Of a stretch of DNA of 64,000 bases, positions 43,507 through 53,212 are shown one piece after another. The DNA is from an uncultured Prevotella sp. (GTDB lineage: Bacteria; Bacteroidota; Bacteroidia; Bacteroidales; Bacteroidaceae). Below the pieces are notes generated by a model. The model was not told where the DNA came from. It saw only the letters and a program-made list of their open reading frames with translations, and ran no database searches. The stretch lies in NCBI GenBank assembly GCA_934256705.1, contig CAKQPF010000013.1, forward strand, positions 3,177 through 67,176, written 5' to 3'. The translations under genes and the position numbers were made by a program. Numbering within the stretch: the stretch's first letter is position 1; each line of letters starts with the position of its first letter.

Positions 43507-45585
43507 ATGAATATGAAATTCAAAAACTTAGCAATGGCAATGGCAATAACAGCAATGCCAATGGTTTCAATGGCACAGAATAAAGTTCTCGGTGCCGGCA
43601 TCAAAGCGGAGAATATGGATCTCTCCGTAAAACCAGGTACAGACTTCTACCTGTATGCATGCGGCGGATGGATAAAGAACAATCCACTTCCGGCTGCATA
43701 CTCACGCTACGGCAGTTTCGACAAACTTGCCGAAGACAACAGCAAGAATATCCATTCCATCCTCGCAGACCTCTCTGCCAAGAATAACGCAAAGGGCTCT
43801 CTCGAACAGAAAATCGGTGACCTCTACAATCTGGCGATGGACTCAGTGCGTCTCAACAAGGAAGGAGTAGCGCCGCTCATGCCGACCATCAATCGCCTCG
43901 AAGGCGCTAAGAGCGTCGATGACCTCATGGCGTATGTGTTTGATGAGTGCCAGTATGGTGGTTCGTTCCTCGCTTATTGCGGCTTCAGCACCGACGAAAA
44001 GGATGCCAAGAACAATATCCTCAGTATCTATCAGGACGGTCTGTCACTCGGACAGCGTGACTATTACGTCAACAAGGATGAGGCTACGCTCGAAATCATG
44101 AAGGCCTACAGAGAGCATATCGTGAAGATGTTCCGCTTCTTCGGATTCTCTGAGCAGGCCGCAAGAGACCGCATGGAGCGTATTCTCTCACTCGAAAACC
44201 GTATTGCAGAGACCTCTCTCTCAGCTACAGAACTGCGTGACGTAGAGGCAAACTACAATAAGATGTCTATCGCAGACTTCCGCAAGACCTATCCTGCATT
44301 TCCTCTCGATGGATTGATGAAGGCTAAAGGCATCAATGAGAAATACTATCAGCACCTCGTGCTCGGTCAACCTAAGTTTATGGCTGGCCTTAACGCTATT
44401 CTCAAGGATATCAATGTGGACGACCTTCGTGCCAAGTTGGAGTGGGATGCCATCAATGAGGCATCTGACGTGCTCGGTGATGCAGTCGCTGCAGAGGCAT
44501 TTGATTTCGGCGGAAGAGTGATGAGCGGTCGTCAGGTAGATTATCCACGTTGGCGTAAGGCTACCAGTCTCGTGCAGGTTATCCTTGGCGAGCCTCTCGG
44601 AAAGATATACTGTGAGCGCTTCTTCCCAGCTTCAAGTAAGTCACGTATGGTGCAACTCGTGAAGAATCTCCAGAAAGCTCTCGGTGAGAGAATTGAAGAG
44701 CAGGCTTGGATGACACCTGCTACCAAGAAGGTGGCACGCGAGAAGCTCGATGCTTTCTATATCAAGGTGGGCTATCCTGACAAGTGGCGCGACTACTCAG
44801 GTCTTGCTATCGATCCTGCTAAGTCTCTCTATGAGAACCTCCGCATCGCAAGCAAGTTTATCTCCAAGCAGCGTCAGGACGAGAAGGTAGGCAAGCCTGT
44901 TGACCGTGACGAATGGCACATGACACCTCAGACCGTAAACGCTTACTACAATCCTACTACCAATGAAATATGCTTCCCTGCAGGTATCCTCCAGTATCCT
45001 TTCTTCGATCCGGAGGCTGACGACGCATTCAATTACGGTGCTATCGGTGTAGTTATCGGACATGAGATGACACATGGATTCGACGATCAGGGCTGCCACT
45101 TCGACAAGAACGGAAATATGACCGAATGGTGGACCAAGGAAGATACAGAAAACTTTACCAAACTCGGTGATTACTACGCTGATTTCTTCTCCAAGATAGA
45201 AGTTCTCCCAGGCGTAAATGCCAACGGAAGAATGACTCTCGGTGAGAACATTGCCGACCATGGCGGTCTTATGGTGGCTTATCAGGCATTCAAGAATGCA
45301 GAAAAAGGGGCTATGAAGGCCAACAAGAAGGTGGCTATGGCTAATGCAGGAAAGAAACTTGGACTCACTGCCGACCAGCGATTCTTCTGCGCTTACTCAG
45401 GCGTATGGGGACAGAATATCACAGAGAAGGAGATTCGTAACCGTGTGCTCAATGACGTTCACTCTCTCGGTGAATGGCGAGTAAAGGGTGCTCTCCCACA
45501 TATTGATGCGTGGTATAAGGCATTCAATATCAAGCCTTCTGACCCTCTCTACATCGCTCCGGACAAGAGACTCAAGCTTTGGTAA
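43507..45585 (+). CDS. M13 family zinc metallopeptidase (PepO/neprilysin-like)
   Basis: 692 residues with a signal peptide (MNMKFKNLAMAMAITAMPMVSMAQ), so secreted. The zinc motif is HEMTH at residues 519-523 and the third ligand motif ENIADHGG starts near residue 580. N-terminal M13 domain (DLSVKPGTDFYLYACGGWIKNNPLP) and the family end region (IDAWYKAFNIKPSDPLYIAP). It cleaves peptides outside the cytoplasm. Stands alone. Confidence 0.96.
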   Translation: MNMKFKNLAMAMAITAMPMVSMAQNKVLGAGIKAENMDLSVKPGTDFYLYACGGWIKNNPLPAAYSRYGSFDKLAEDNSKNIHSILADLSAKNNAKGSLEQKIGDLYNLAMDSVRLNKEGVAPLMPTINRLEGAKSVDDLMAYVFDECQYGGSFLAYCGFSTDEKDAKNNILSIYQDGLSLGQRDYYVNKDEATLEIMKAYREHIVKMFRFFGFSEQAARDRMERILSLENRIAETSLSATELRDVEANYNKMSIADFRKTYPAFPLDGLMKAKGINEKYYQHLVLGQPKFMAGLNAILKDINVDDLRAKLEWDAINEASDVLGDAVAAEAFDFGGRVMSGRQVDYPRWRKATSLVQVILGEPLGKIYCERFFPASSKSRMVQLVKNLQKALGERIEEQAWMTPATKKVAREKLDAFYIKVGYPDKWRDYSGLAIDPAKSLYENLRIASKFISKQRQDEKVGKPVDRDEWHMTPQTVNAYYNPTTNEICFPAGILQYPFFDPEADDAFNYGAIGVVIGHEMTHGFDDQGCHFDKNGNMTEWWTKEDTENFTKLGDYYADFFSKIEVLPGVNANGRMTLGENIADHGGLMVAYQAFKNAEKGAMKANKKVAMANAGKKLGLTADQRFFCAYSGVWGQNITEKEIRNRVLNDVHSLGEWRVKGALPHIDAWYKAFNIKPSDPLYIAPDKRLKLW

Positions 45586-45690
45586 GAAACGAATTACCAT
45601 AGTAGAATATAAAATGGCAGGTTCCAAGAGCATTTCCTGGAACCAGCCATTCTCAAAAGATAAAGTAATCAGAATAAAACACAAAGACAA

Positions 45691-46611
45691 ATGCCATTAA
45701 GACTTCCCGATAAACTGCCAGCTATTGACATCCTTAAAGGCGAAAACATCTTCGTCATCGACGAGACAAGAGGACTTTCGCAGGATATTCGCCCGCTGAA
45801 GATTGTCATTCTCAATCTGATGCCTATCAAGGTGACGACTGAGACAGACCTCATTCGTCTGCTTTCCAACACGCCTTTGCAGATTGATATCACGTTTATG
45901 AAGTTGAAAAGCCATACTTCAAAGAACACTCCTATCGAGCACATGATGATGTTCTACAAGAACTTTGACGACCTGCGTGATGAGAAATTCGACGGGATGA
46001 TCATCACAGGAGCACCTGTCGAGAATATGGAGTTTGAGGAAGTGAACTATTGGCAGGAGATTACGGATGTGTTCTCATGGGCCCGCACCCACGTCACATC
46101 CACCATGTATATCTGCTGGGCTGCACAGGCAGGACTCTATTATCATTATGGCATTCCGAAACATCAGTTGCCCAAGAAGATGTTCGGCATATTCCCCCAG
46201 CATTGTGTCCGTAAGGAACGCTATCCTATATTCCGTGGTTTCGACGATATTTTCCAGATGCCACACTCCCGCCATACCGAAGTAAGGCGTGAGGATATAA
46301 TGAAATGCCATGATGTCACCATCATAGCAGAGTCAGCGGAGAGCGGAGTCAGTATGGTGATGGCACGTCGCGGTCGTGAATTCTTCATCACAGGACACAT
46401 GGAATACAATCCTGAGACACTCCATAATGAATATATGCGCGACAAAGACAAGCGTGATGACGTGGAGATGCCAAAGAACTATTATCGCGACAACAACCCA
46501 AAGAAGGGACCACTGGTCACATGGCGCGCACATGGTAACCTGCTCTTCCAGAACTGGATAAACTATTACGTCTATCAGAAGACACCTTTTGATATACGCA
46601 AAATCAAATAA
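45691..46611 (+). CDS. metA: Homoserine O-acyltransferase MetA (succinyl- or acetyl-)
   Basis: 306 residues. The nucleophile is Cys142 in TMYICWAAQAG; other motifs are PVENMEFEEVNYW and the C-terminal TGHMEYNPETL with catalytic His/Glu. First step from homoserine to methionine. In this family the acyl donor can be acetyl- or succinyl-CoA, and the presence of an O-acetylhomoserine sulfhydrylase gene (metY) at 51.3 kb favours acetyl. Separate transcription unit from metY. Confidence 0.93.
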   Translation: MPLRLPDKLPAIDILKGENIFVIDETRGLSQDIRPLKIVILNLMPIKVTTETDLIRLLSNTPLQIDITFMKLKSHTSKNTPIEHMMMFYKNFDDLRDEKFDGMIITGAPVENMEFEEVNYWQEITDVFSWARTHVTSTMYICWAAQAGLYYHYGIPKHQLPKKMFGIFPQHCVRKERYPIFRGFDDIFQMPHSRHTEVRREDIMKCHDVTIIAESAESGVSMVMARRGREFFITGHMEYNPETLHNEYMRDKDKRDDVEMPKNYYRDNNPKKGPLVTWRAHGNLLFQNWINYYVYQKTPFDIRKIK

Positions 46612-46685
46612 TGTGAGATATAAAGGGCGGTTTTTCACTGTTCATTCTTCACCTTTCACTCTTCATTAAAAATAATATAAAAACA

Positions 46686-48563
46686 ATGACCCACCTCGAA
46701 CTTCTCGCCCCTGCAAAGAATCTTGAATGCGGAAAAGCCGCAATAGACCACGGTGCAGACGCTGTCTATATCGGTGCAAAGCGGTTTGGAGCACGTGCTT
46801 CCGCAGGTAATAGCACGGAAGATATTGACCAGCTGTGCCGTTATGCGCATCAGTTTGGGGCTAAAGTGTTTGTCACTGTCAATACTATCATATATGAAGA
46901 GGAGTTGGAAGATACAGTTGACCTCGTAAAAGAACTGGATAGTATCGGCGTGGATGCAATTCTCGTTCAGGATATGGGACTGTATAGCAGGCTGAAAGCT
47001 ATGCCTTTACACTGCCATCTCCATGCTTCCACCCAGACAGACAATCGCTCTAAGGAGAAGGTTGAGTGGCTTGCAAGCCTTGGTTTTCAGCGTATTGTGC
47101 TGGCAAGAGAATTGAGTATCGACGAGATAAGCGATATTCACAAGGCGCTTCCTGACACAGAACTCGAAGTTTTCGTTCATGGAGCACTCTGTGTAAGTTA
47201 CTCCGGACAGTGTTATGCTTCGCAGTATTGCTTCAATCGCTCTGCTAATCGTGGCGAATGTGCACAGTTCTGCCGCTTGCCTTTCACCCTGAAAGATGCT
47301 GACGGCCGCATTCTCGAAGAGGATAAATACCTCCTTTCCCTCAAGGATATGGCGCAGATAGACAATATAGAGCGCCTCGTAAAGGCTGGAGCAGTGTCAT
47401 TCAAGATTGAAGGAAGACTGAAAGACGTCGATTATGTCAAGAATGTCACAGCGGCATATAGCAACGTTCTCAATCAGATAGTGGCAAAGTATCCGTATCA
47501 ATACGCTCGTGCTTCTTTCGGAAAATGCAATTATACCTTTACTCCTGACATCAGAAAGTCATTCAATAGAGGCTTTACCACTTACTTTGCTGACGGTAGA
47601 AGCAATCAGTCTATGATTACTTTCTTCACTCCTAAGGCTAAAGGTGAGTATGTAGGTAAGGTGAAAGAGATACGCGGACATTCGTTTAATGTGGCTGGAA
47701 CCGCCGCTTTTGCCAATGGAGATGGTCTCTGTTTTATTGATTCTGAAGGACAATTAGTTGGCTTTAGGGTAAATAAAGTGGAGGGAAACCGCATCTTCCC
47801 TTTGCGAATGCCACAGACATTGCGCCCTGGTACCCAACTGTATAGAAATCTCGACCAAAGCTTTACCACAGCTTTGGCGAAGCCTACGAGCGAGAGAAAG
47901 ATAGATATCGCTTTCCGACTTGCCGCAGAAGACAACACGCTAATACTCTCCGCATCCGACGAAATGGGACGTCATGCCGAGGTAAAGACCGTATGTGAAC
48001 TGCAGAAAGCGCAGAAACCGCAGTATGATAACATAGTTCGCCAACTGACAAAGCTCGGAGGAACCATCTTCTTCTCTGACAAAGTGGAGGTAGATACCGA
48101 TGCTTTCATCCCCAGCAGTGTACTTGCTAATATGCGACGTGATGTCATTGAAGCCATTACTTCTGCCCCTATATATATAAATAAGGTGGAAAAAATTGGT
48201 AAGAAGCATGCTGATAGTTGCAATAATGAGTCGGTTTCAGAGCATCAAACCTCTGCTATTGGAACCAAAAAGCCATGCTCTTACTCTATTCCTTACTTCT
48301 ATAATGCTTCTAATAACGAAGCTAAAGCATTCTATAAGCAGCAAGGAGTGGACGAAGCAACATGCTTTGAGATGGATGCTCATCATGGTAATATCCTGAT
48401 GCAGTGCCGTTATTGCCTCCGCAATGAGATGGGTTACTGCACCAAAACGGGAAAGAAAGCACCATGGAAAGAACCTCTTTCCATCAGTATGACAGATGGA
48501 CGAGAGTTTCAACTGCAATTCGACTGCCGTCATTGTCAGATGAATGTACTCCGTAACGCATAA
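46686..48563 (+). CDS. U32 peptidase family protein (RlhA-like rRNA/tRNA hydroxylation factor)
   Basis: 625 residues. N-terminal U32 domain starts LELLAPAKNLECGKAAIDHGADAVYIGA and has the signature ELEVFVHGALCVSYSGQCYASQ with neighbouring cysteines. A DUF3656-like middle and a C-terminal Cys-rich part (CRYCLRNEMGYC) follow. Its relatives RlhA and TrhP hydroxylate cytidine or uridine in RNA rather than cleave peptides, so an RNA modification role is likely. A Ser/Asn-rich insertion lies at about residues 506-530. Confidence 0.88.
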   Translation: MTHLELLAPAKNLECGKAAIDHGADAVYIGAKRFGARASAGNSTEDIDQLCRYAHQFGAKVFVTVNTIIYEEELEDTVDLVKELDSIGVDAILVQDMGLYSRLKAMPLHCHLHASTQTDNRSKEKVEWLASLGFQRIVLARELSIDEISDIHKALPDTELEVFVHGALCVSYSGQCYASQYCFNRSANRGECAQFCRLPFTLKDADGRILEEDKYLLSLKDMAQIDNIERLVKAGAVSFKIEGRLKDVDYVKNVTAAYSNVLNQIVAKYPYQYARASFGKCNYTFTPDIRKSFNRGFTTYFADGRSNQSMITFFTPKAKGEYVGKVKEIRGHSFNVAGTAAFANGDGLCFIDSEGQLVGFRVNKVEGNRIFPLRMPQTLRPGTQLYRNLDQSFTTALAKPTSERKIDIAFRLAAEDNTLILSASDEMGRHAEVKTVCELQKAQKPQYDNIVRQLTKLGGTIFFSDKVEVDTDAFIPSSVLANMRRDVIEAITSAPIYINKVEKIGKKHADSCNNESVSEHQTSAIGTKKPCSYSIPYFYNASNNEAKAFYKQQGVDEATCFEMDAHHGNILMQCRYCLRNEMGYCTKTGKKAPWKEPLSISMTDGREFQLQFDCRHCQMNVLRNA

Positions 48564-48596
48564 GAATCGTATCCCGATTTCAACAGTATTCCTCAC

Positions 48597-48676
48597 CAAT
48601 CCGCCACTGTGCCAACGGCATTTTCAATAGGATTCCTCGCCAATCCGCCACTGTGCCAACGGCTTTTACCGTTGGA
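48597..48676. repeat. GCCACTGTG hairpin element, tandem pair (48.6 kb)
   Basis: Two copies, period 44 bp (GCCACTGTG at 48603-48611 and 48647-48655). The second forms CCAACGG-CTTTTA-CCGTTGG (48656-48675), and AATCC before the motif can also pair with GGATT after the stem. Lies between the U32 gene and the lipoprotein gene. Confidence 0.7.
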
Positions 48677-48697
48677 TTAACCAATAAACCCGCCCCT

Positions 48698-49705
48698 ATG
48701 CGCCACATCCTAAAAGCCATAATATCCGTCATAATCATGACATTTGCCTCCTGTTACAGCGATACCGCCAATAACGAGGAGGAAGCTCAGCATGAAGCAT
48801 TGGTGCAACAGTACAGCGAAGCGCAGATGGACTCCATCTCATTCTATTCCTCCCACCATTACACGGAGGGCTATAATTTCCAGGTGCGCGCCGATTCCAT
48901 CTCATTGCTTGCCCAGCAACCCGAGGAAATGGTCAATCAAATGCGCATAGATACCTTCCCTGTCATGAAGGGACATGAGGTAGTGGTGGGCGACATACGT
49001 ATCATACCACAGGACACAATCGACTCAGTTTGGGTGCAGCTTGCCACTGACGAGGGCAGATGGGGATGGATACATGAGACAGAACTCCTGCCAAGTGTAG
49101 TGCCGGTGGATCCCATTTCGCAGTCCATAATGTTCTTCTCGGACACGCATATCATCATTACGCTCATCATCCTTGCCATTATCGGCATATCATACGTGTC
49201 GCGAACCATCTACAAGAGCAATGCTCCGATAGTGCATGTGAGGGATATTCCGTCGTTTTATCCCACGCTTCTCTGCCTGATAGTGGCGTCATCAGCCAGT
49301 CTTTACGCCTCTGTGCAGATGTTTGCACCAGAGACTTGGCGGCACTTCTATTACCATCCGTCGCTCAATCCGTTTAAGTTGCCGTTCATATTGAGTATCT
49401 TCATCTCATCAGTTTGGGCAATGGTGGTAATCGCTTTGGCAGCCATCGACGACGTTCGCCACAGCCTTCCGTTCAGTGATGCAGTGCTTTATCTATCCGG
49501 AGTGGTAGGAATGTGCGCGGTAAATTATATGATATTCAGCATCACTACGTTATATTATATAGGTTATCCCTTGCTGATTGTCTATTGGCTGTTTGCCCTT
49601 CGTTCCTATTTCCATCATTCCCGTAGCCGTTATATCTGTGGAAACTGCGGATGCAGGATGAAGAAAAAAGGCAAATGCCCTGAATGTGGAGCTATAAACG
49701 AATAA
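48698..49705 (+). CDS. Membrane lipoprotein with SH3-like region and C-terminal zinc ribbon
   Basis: 335 residues from ATG 48698 (MRHILKAIISVIIMTFASC); the longer frame begins in the repeat. Lipobox FASC near residue 19. An extracytoplasmic region about residues 30-145 ends in an SH3-like stretch (VWVQLATDEGRWGWIHETELL). About four to five membrane helices follow (IIITLIILAIIGISY onward), and the C-terminus is a zinc ribbon CGNCGCRMKKKGKCPECG. I do not recognise a named family. The clostripain-like protease starts 12 bases after it, so the two are likely co-expressed. Confidence 0.7.
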   Translation: MRHILKAIISVIIMTFASCYSDTANNEEEAQHEALVQQYSEAQMDSISFYSSHHYTEGYNFQVRADSISLLAQQPEEMVNQMRIDTFPVMKGHEVVVGDIRIIPQDTIDSVWVQLATDEGRWGWIHETELLPSVVPVDPISQSIMFFSDTHIIITLIILAIIGISYVSRTIYKSNAPIVHVRDIPSFYPTLLCLIVASSASLYASVQMFAPETWRHFYYHPSLNPFKLPFILSIFISSVWAMVVIALAAIDDVRHSLPFSDAVLYLSGVVGMCAVNYMIFSITTLYYIGYPLLIVYWLFALRSYFHHSRSRYICGNCGCRMKKKGKCPECGAINE

Positions 49706-49717
49706 ATATCATCAAAT

Positions 49718-51043
49718 ATGAAAAGAATAAAGATCATCCTATTGACAGTTATTTCGCTGTTTGTAATCACCGCTTGTCATAATGACAACGAAGAAGAAGA
49801 AAAGACATTGGCTAAACGTACCGTGCTCATATATGTATGTGCGGAGAACAATCTCGACCAATATAGTTTCTTCGAAGACAACTATCAGGATTTGATTACC
49901 GGTGCAAGTTACCTTGCTGATGACCAGAATCTTATCCTCTTTGTTGACAGACGAAGCAAGGATGAGAAACCTTACATCGCCAAATGCGACCAGAATGGCG
50001 TCACAAAGGTAAAGGTCTATTCCGAGGATTTCTACTGCACCGACAAGGAAAAGATGAAGGAAGTGATGCAATGGGTGGCAAAAAACTATCCGGCAGAGTC
50101 GTATGGACTCACCCTTTGGGGCCATGCCAACGGATGGATACAGATGTCTGATGCCTTCACAAAGAGCACATCTAAGATCAAACAGGTAGCAAAAGCCTAC
50201 GGAGGAGACTCTGGTCAAGACCATCCGAATGGCTCAGATGGATATAAATTCATCAATATACAGGATCTGGACGAGGCTATTGCAGCGTCATTCCCAAAAC
50301 TTGACTTCATCTTCTTCGACTGTTGTCAGGCGATATGTGCGGAAGTGGCTTATGAAATGCGCAATACGGCCCGCTATCTCATAGGTTCTCCGGCAGAGAT
50401 ACCGGGCAAGGGAGCGCCTTATGTGAAGGTGGTCAAGGACTTTTTCCTTGCAAAAGATGAGGTGGGACCTGCCATTGTGGATGACTATATCGGCAGTCTG
50501 ACAGCCAATGTTGACAGTCAGGCAGGCAATGTTGACAATCTGACAGTCAATGGTCTGCCTCTTTCTGTCATAGACACTGACAGAATGAATGATTTTGCTG
50601 AGGCAACAGCGAACGCTCTCAGCACTTTCATGTCGAAATATCAATATCCTGACGAGCTTGATCTTTCGGGAATGATATACTATGGCAAGAATGATTACAT
50701 GGGAAACTGCCCATGTTTCTATGATGCACGAAACATAATGCGTGTGCATCTCAGCAGTGAAGACTTCAAGAAATGGGATGAAGTGCTTCAGAAAACTGTG
50801 GTATATTCCTCATATCCTGGTGATGATAAGCAGTCAAAGCTTACCAATTGGGCGACAGCAGAGCAGATTGCATTCTCCACATTCCAGATGAATGAAGCCA
50901 ATTACGGCGGTATCTCCCTCTTTGTGCCACAGAATTACTACCAATGGGTGTCTGGCACAAACCTCAATCCTAACAAGAGTATCTTCCGAATGAGCTGGAC
51001 TAACGTAGTGGATTGGAGCAAATGGGGATGGAGTAGGGAGTGA
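49718..51043 (+). CDS. Clostripain-family (C11) cysteine protease lipoprotein
   Basis: 441 residues, lipoprotein signal (VITAC, Cys20). The caspase-like fold is clear: RTVLIYVCAENNLD, catalytic His136 in LTLWGHANGW and catalytic Cys near 203 in FIFFDCCQAICAEVAYEMR. These enzymes mature or degrade surface proteins, cutting mostly after Arg or Lys. Residues about 260-279 (SLTANVDSQAGNVDNLTVNG; bases 50495-50554) look like an in-frame tandem repeat insertion just before the conserved LSVIDTDRM. Confidence 0.9.
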   Translation: MKRIKIILLTVISLFVITACHNDNEEEEKTLAKRTVLIYVCAENNLDQYSFFEDNYQDLITGASYLADDQNLILFVDRRSKDEKPYIAKCDQNGVTKVKVYSEDFYCTDKEKMKEVMQWVAKNYPAESYGLTLWGHANGWIQMSDAFTKSTSKIKQVAKAYGGDSGQDHPNGSDGYKFINIQDLDEAIAASFPKLDFIFFDCCQAICAEVAYEMRNTARYLIGSPAEIPGKGAPYVKVVKDFFLAKDEVGPAIVDDYIGSLTANVDSQAGNVDNLTVNGLPLSVIDTDRMNDFAEATANALSTFMSKYQYPDELDLSGMIYYGKNDYMGNCPCFYDARNIMRVHLSSEDFKKWDEVLQKTVVYSSYPGDDKQSKLTNWATAEQIAFSTFQMNEANYGGISLFVPQNYYQWVSGTNLNPNKSIFRMSWTNVVDWSKWGWSRE

Positions 51044-51109
51044 TAGGATTGTCAGAGATGAAGAATGAGGAACGAAGAAGGGCTGACGCCGTTGCGATAT
51101 CTAACTAAT

Positions 51110-51139
51110 GTCAGCCGGTAACGCGGCTGACACGGTGGC
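51110..51139. repeat. GCCACTGTG-type hairpin element, reverse copy (51.1 kb)
   Basis: On the minus strand GCCACCGTG is followed by TCAGCCG-CGTTAC-CGGCTGA (51111-51130). The stem sequence differs from the other copies but is fully paired. It lies between the C11 protease and metY. Confidence 0.6.
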
Positions 51140-51290
51140 GGCGACTTGCTTTTGTAAAAAAAGGAGATTAAGGAGTGTAGATTAAAAAGAGAGTAGAGTC
51201 AACAGTATTGGGAATAAATAGGTATCCGTAATTTGGATATATTCCTCATTGAGATAAAAAAAACTATAAACAACCACATATAAACAACAA

Positions 51291-52568
51291 ATGAAAAAGA
51301 ACTTAGAAACGATCTGCATACATGGCGGATGGAAAGCAAAGAAAGGTGAACCGCAACAACTACCTATCTATCAGAGCACTACTTTCAAATACGAGACAAG
51401 CGAACAGATGGCTCGTCTCTTTGACTTAAAGGACGAAGGTTACTTCTATACCCGTCTTGCAAACCCTACAAATGATGCTGTAGCCAAGAAGATTGCTGCC
51501 CTCGAAGGCGGTGTTGGCGCTGTGCTTACGTCATCAGGACAGGCTGCCAACTTCTATGCAGTATTCAATATATGTGAAGCCGGTGACCATTTCATCACGT
51601 CAAACACCATCTATGGCGGCACTTTCAATCTCTTCGGAGTGACAATGAAGAAGCTTGGCATAGAGTGTACTTTCGTAGATCCTGACTGGACTGACGAGCA
51701 GATAGAGGCTTGCTTCCGTCCAAACACAAAGTGCTTCTTCGGTGAAACCATATCCAATCCTGGCGGAAATGTCTTTGATATTGAGCGCTTTGCAAACATG
51801 GCACACAAGCATGGTGTGCCTCTCATCGTGGATAATACCTTTGCTACACCAATCAACTGCCGTCCATTCGAGTGGGGTTGCGACATCGTGACACACTCCA
51901 CTACAAAGTATATGGATGGTCATGCTACGCAAGTAGGCGGCTGCGTGGTAGATTCCGGCAACTTTGACTGGGAGAAATATGCGGAAAAGTTCCCTGGTCT
52001 CACCACTCCGGACGAGTCATACCACGGACTTACCTACACGAAGTCATTCGGAAAGATGGCTTATTGCACAAAACTCGTGTCACAATTGATGCGAGATCTC
52101 GGCAGTATTCCTGCGCCTCAGAACTCATTCCTCCTCAATCTTGGACTTGAGACGCTTGCTCTTCGTATGCGTCAGCATTGCTCTAACGCTCAGAAAGTGG
52201 CAGAATGGCTGGAGAAGAATGAGAAAGTGGGATGGGTAAACTATTGCGGACTGCCGTCAAACAAATATCATAGTCTTGCAAAGAAATACATGCCAAACGG
52301 TTCATGCGGCGTAATAGCCTTCGGACTGAAAGGCACTCGTGAGGATGCAATCCGCTTTATGGACAATCTCGACTTCATATCCATCGTCACCCACGTGGCA
52401 GATGCCCGCACTTGTGTGCTTCATCCTGCCAGCCATACCCATCGTCAGATGTCGGATGAGCAACTGCGTGAGGCTGGTGTAGCGCCAGATCTCGTGCGTC
52501 TCAGCGTAGGAATAGAGAATGTGGAGGACATCATAGCAGACCTCCAGCAGGCAATGGACAAGATGTAA
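51291..52568 (+). CDS. metY: O-acetylhomoserine sulfhydrylase
   Basis: 425 residues. PLP lysine is Lys206 in HSTTKYMDGH; other motifs are ETICIHGGW at the start, GVGAVLTSSGQAA, and NSFLLNLGLETLALRM. The Cys/Met metabolism family; the length and end sequence fit O-acetylhomoserine aminocarboxypropyltransferase, which takes sulfide to homocysteine. Works with metA. Terminator at 52599-52638. Confidence 0.93.
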   Translation: MKKNLETICIHGGWKAKKGEPQQLPIYQSTTFKYETSEQMARLFDLKDEGYFYTRLANPTNDAVAKKIAALEGGVGAVLTSSGQAANFYAVFNICEAGDHFITSNTIYGGTFNLFGVTMKKLGIECTFVDPDWTDEQIEACFRPNTKCFFGETISNPGGNVFDIERFANMAHKHGVPLIVDNTFATPINCRPFEWGCDIVTHSTTKYMDGHATQVGGCVVDSGNFDWEKYAEKFPGLTTPDESYHGLTYTKSFGKMAYCTKLVSQLMRDLGSIPAPQNSFLLNLGLETLALRMRQHCSNAQKVAEWLEKNEKVGWVNYCGLPSNKYHSLAKKYMPNGSCGVIAFGLKGTREDAIRFMDNLDFISIVTHVADARTCVLHPASHTHRQMSDEQLREAGVAPDLVRLSVGIENVEDIIADLQQAMDKM

Positions 52569-52598
52569 ACAGAGATATTGCTGACAAAATTACCACCT

Positions 52599-52638
52599 AA
52601 GGTGTGACAAGAATGGCACTCTTGTCACACCTTTTTTG
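52599..52638 (+). terminator. Terminator after metY
   Basis: AAGGTGTGACAAGA and its perfect complement around a 7-base loop, then T run. Confidence 0.9.
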
Positions 52639-52749
52639 GTTATATACCCCATGAAAGCAGGTTGGCACAGAGTTGGTAGTACACGATATCGGGTGCAGTA
52701 GCCCAGATAAAAAGTAAAGAACATAACAAAACAATAAACCAAAAAGACT

Positions 52750-53019
52750 ATGAACATTCAACCATTAGCAGACCGCGTGCTGATTACTCCAGCGCCTGCA
52801 GAAGAAAAAATCGGTGGTATCATCATTCCTGACACAGCAAAGGAAAAGCCTCTCCAGGGCACTGTCGTTGCAGTAGGTGAAGGAAAGAAGGATGAAGAGA
52901 TGGTTCTCAAAGCTGGCGATAATGTCCTTTATGGCAAGTATGCCGGTCAGGAGATTGAGTATATGGGTGAGAAATATCTCATCATGCGTCAGAGCGATGT
53001 CATCGCTATCCTGAAATAA
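52750..53019 (+). CDS. groES: Co-chaperonin GroES
   Basis: 89 residues, the usual short form. Starts MNIQPLADRVLITPAPAEEK; the mobile loop contains EEKIGGIIIPDTAKEKP. Caps the GroEL ring. No CIRCE element or other heat-shock operator is visible upstream. The gap to groEL is 193 bases, longer than is common for this pair, and AT-rich with a small imperfect hairpin. Confidence 0.98.
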   Translation: MNIQPLADRVLITPAPAEEKIGGIIIPDTAKEKPLQGTVVAVGEGKKDEEMVLKAGDNVLYGKYAGQEIEYMGEKYLIMRQSDVIAILK

Positions 53020-53212
53020 AGAATATTAATGTTGTTGGTTTGAAATAAAATATCAACATATAAATATATAGAATGATATAAAAAAGGACTGTTAGGAATA
53101 TCATTTCAATATCAGAAACAGTCGTATTGATTCCTTATATTATCATTTATTGATATTCTAATTCAATGATCCAAAACCAGCAACCCACAATCTTAAAAAA
53201 AATAAAACAATC

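Noticed and set aside
52655..52690. Sigma-54-like promoter before groES (TGGCAC...TTGGT)
   Set aside because: Spacing is one base short and the -12 element lacks GC; better seen as chance.
52639..52749. CIRCE heat-shock operator before groES
   Set aside because: No TTAGCACTC/GAGTGCTAA inverted repeat is present.
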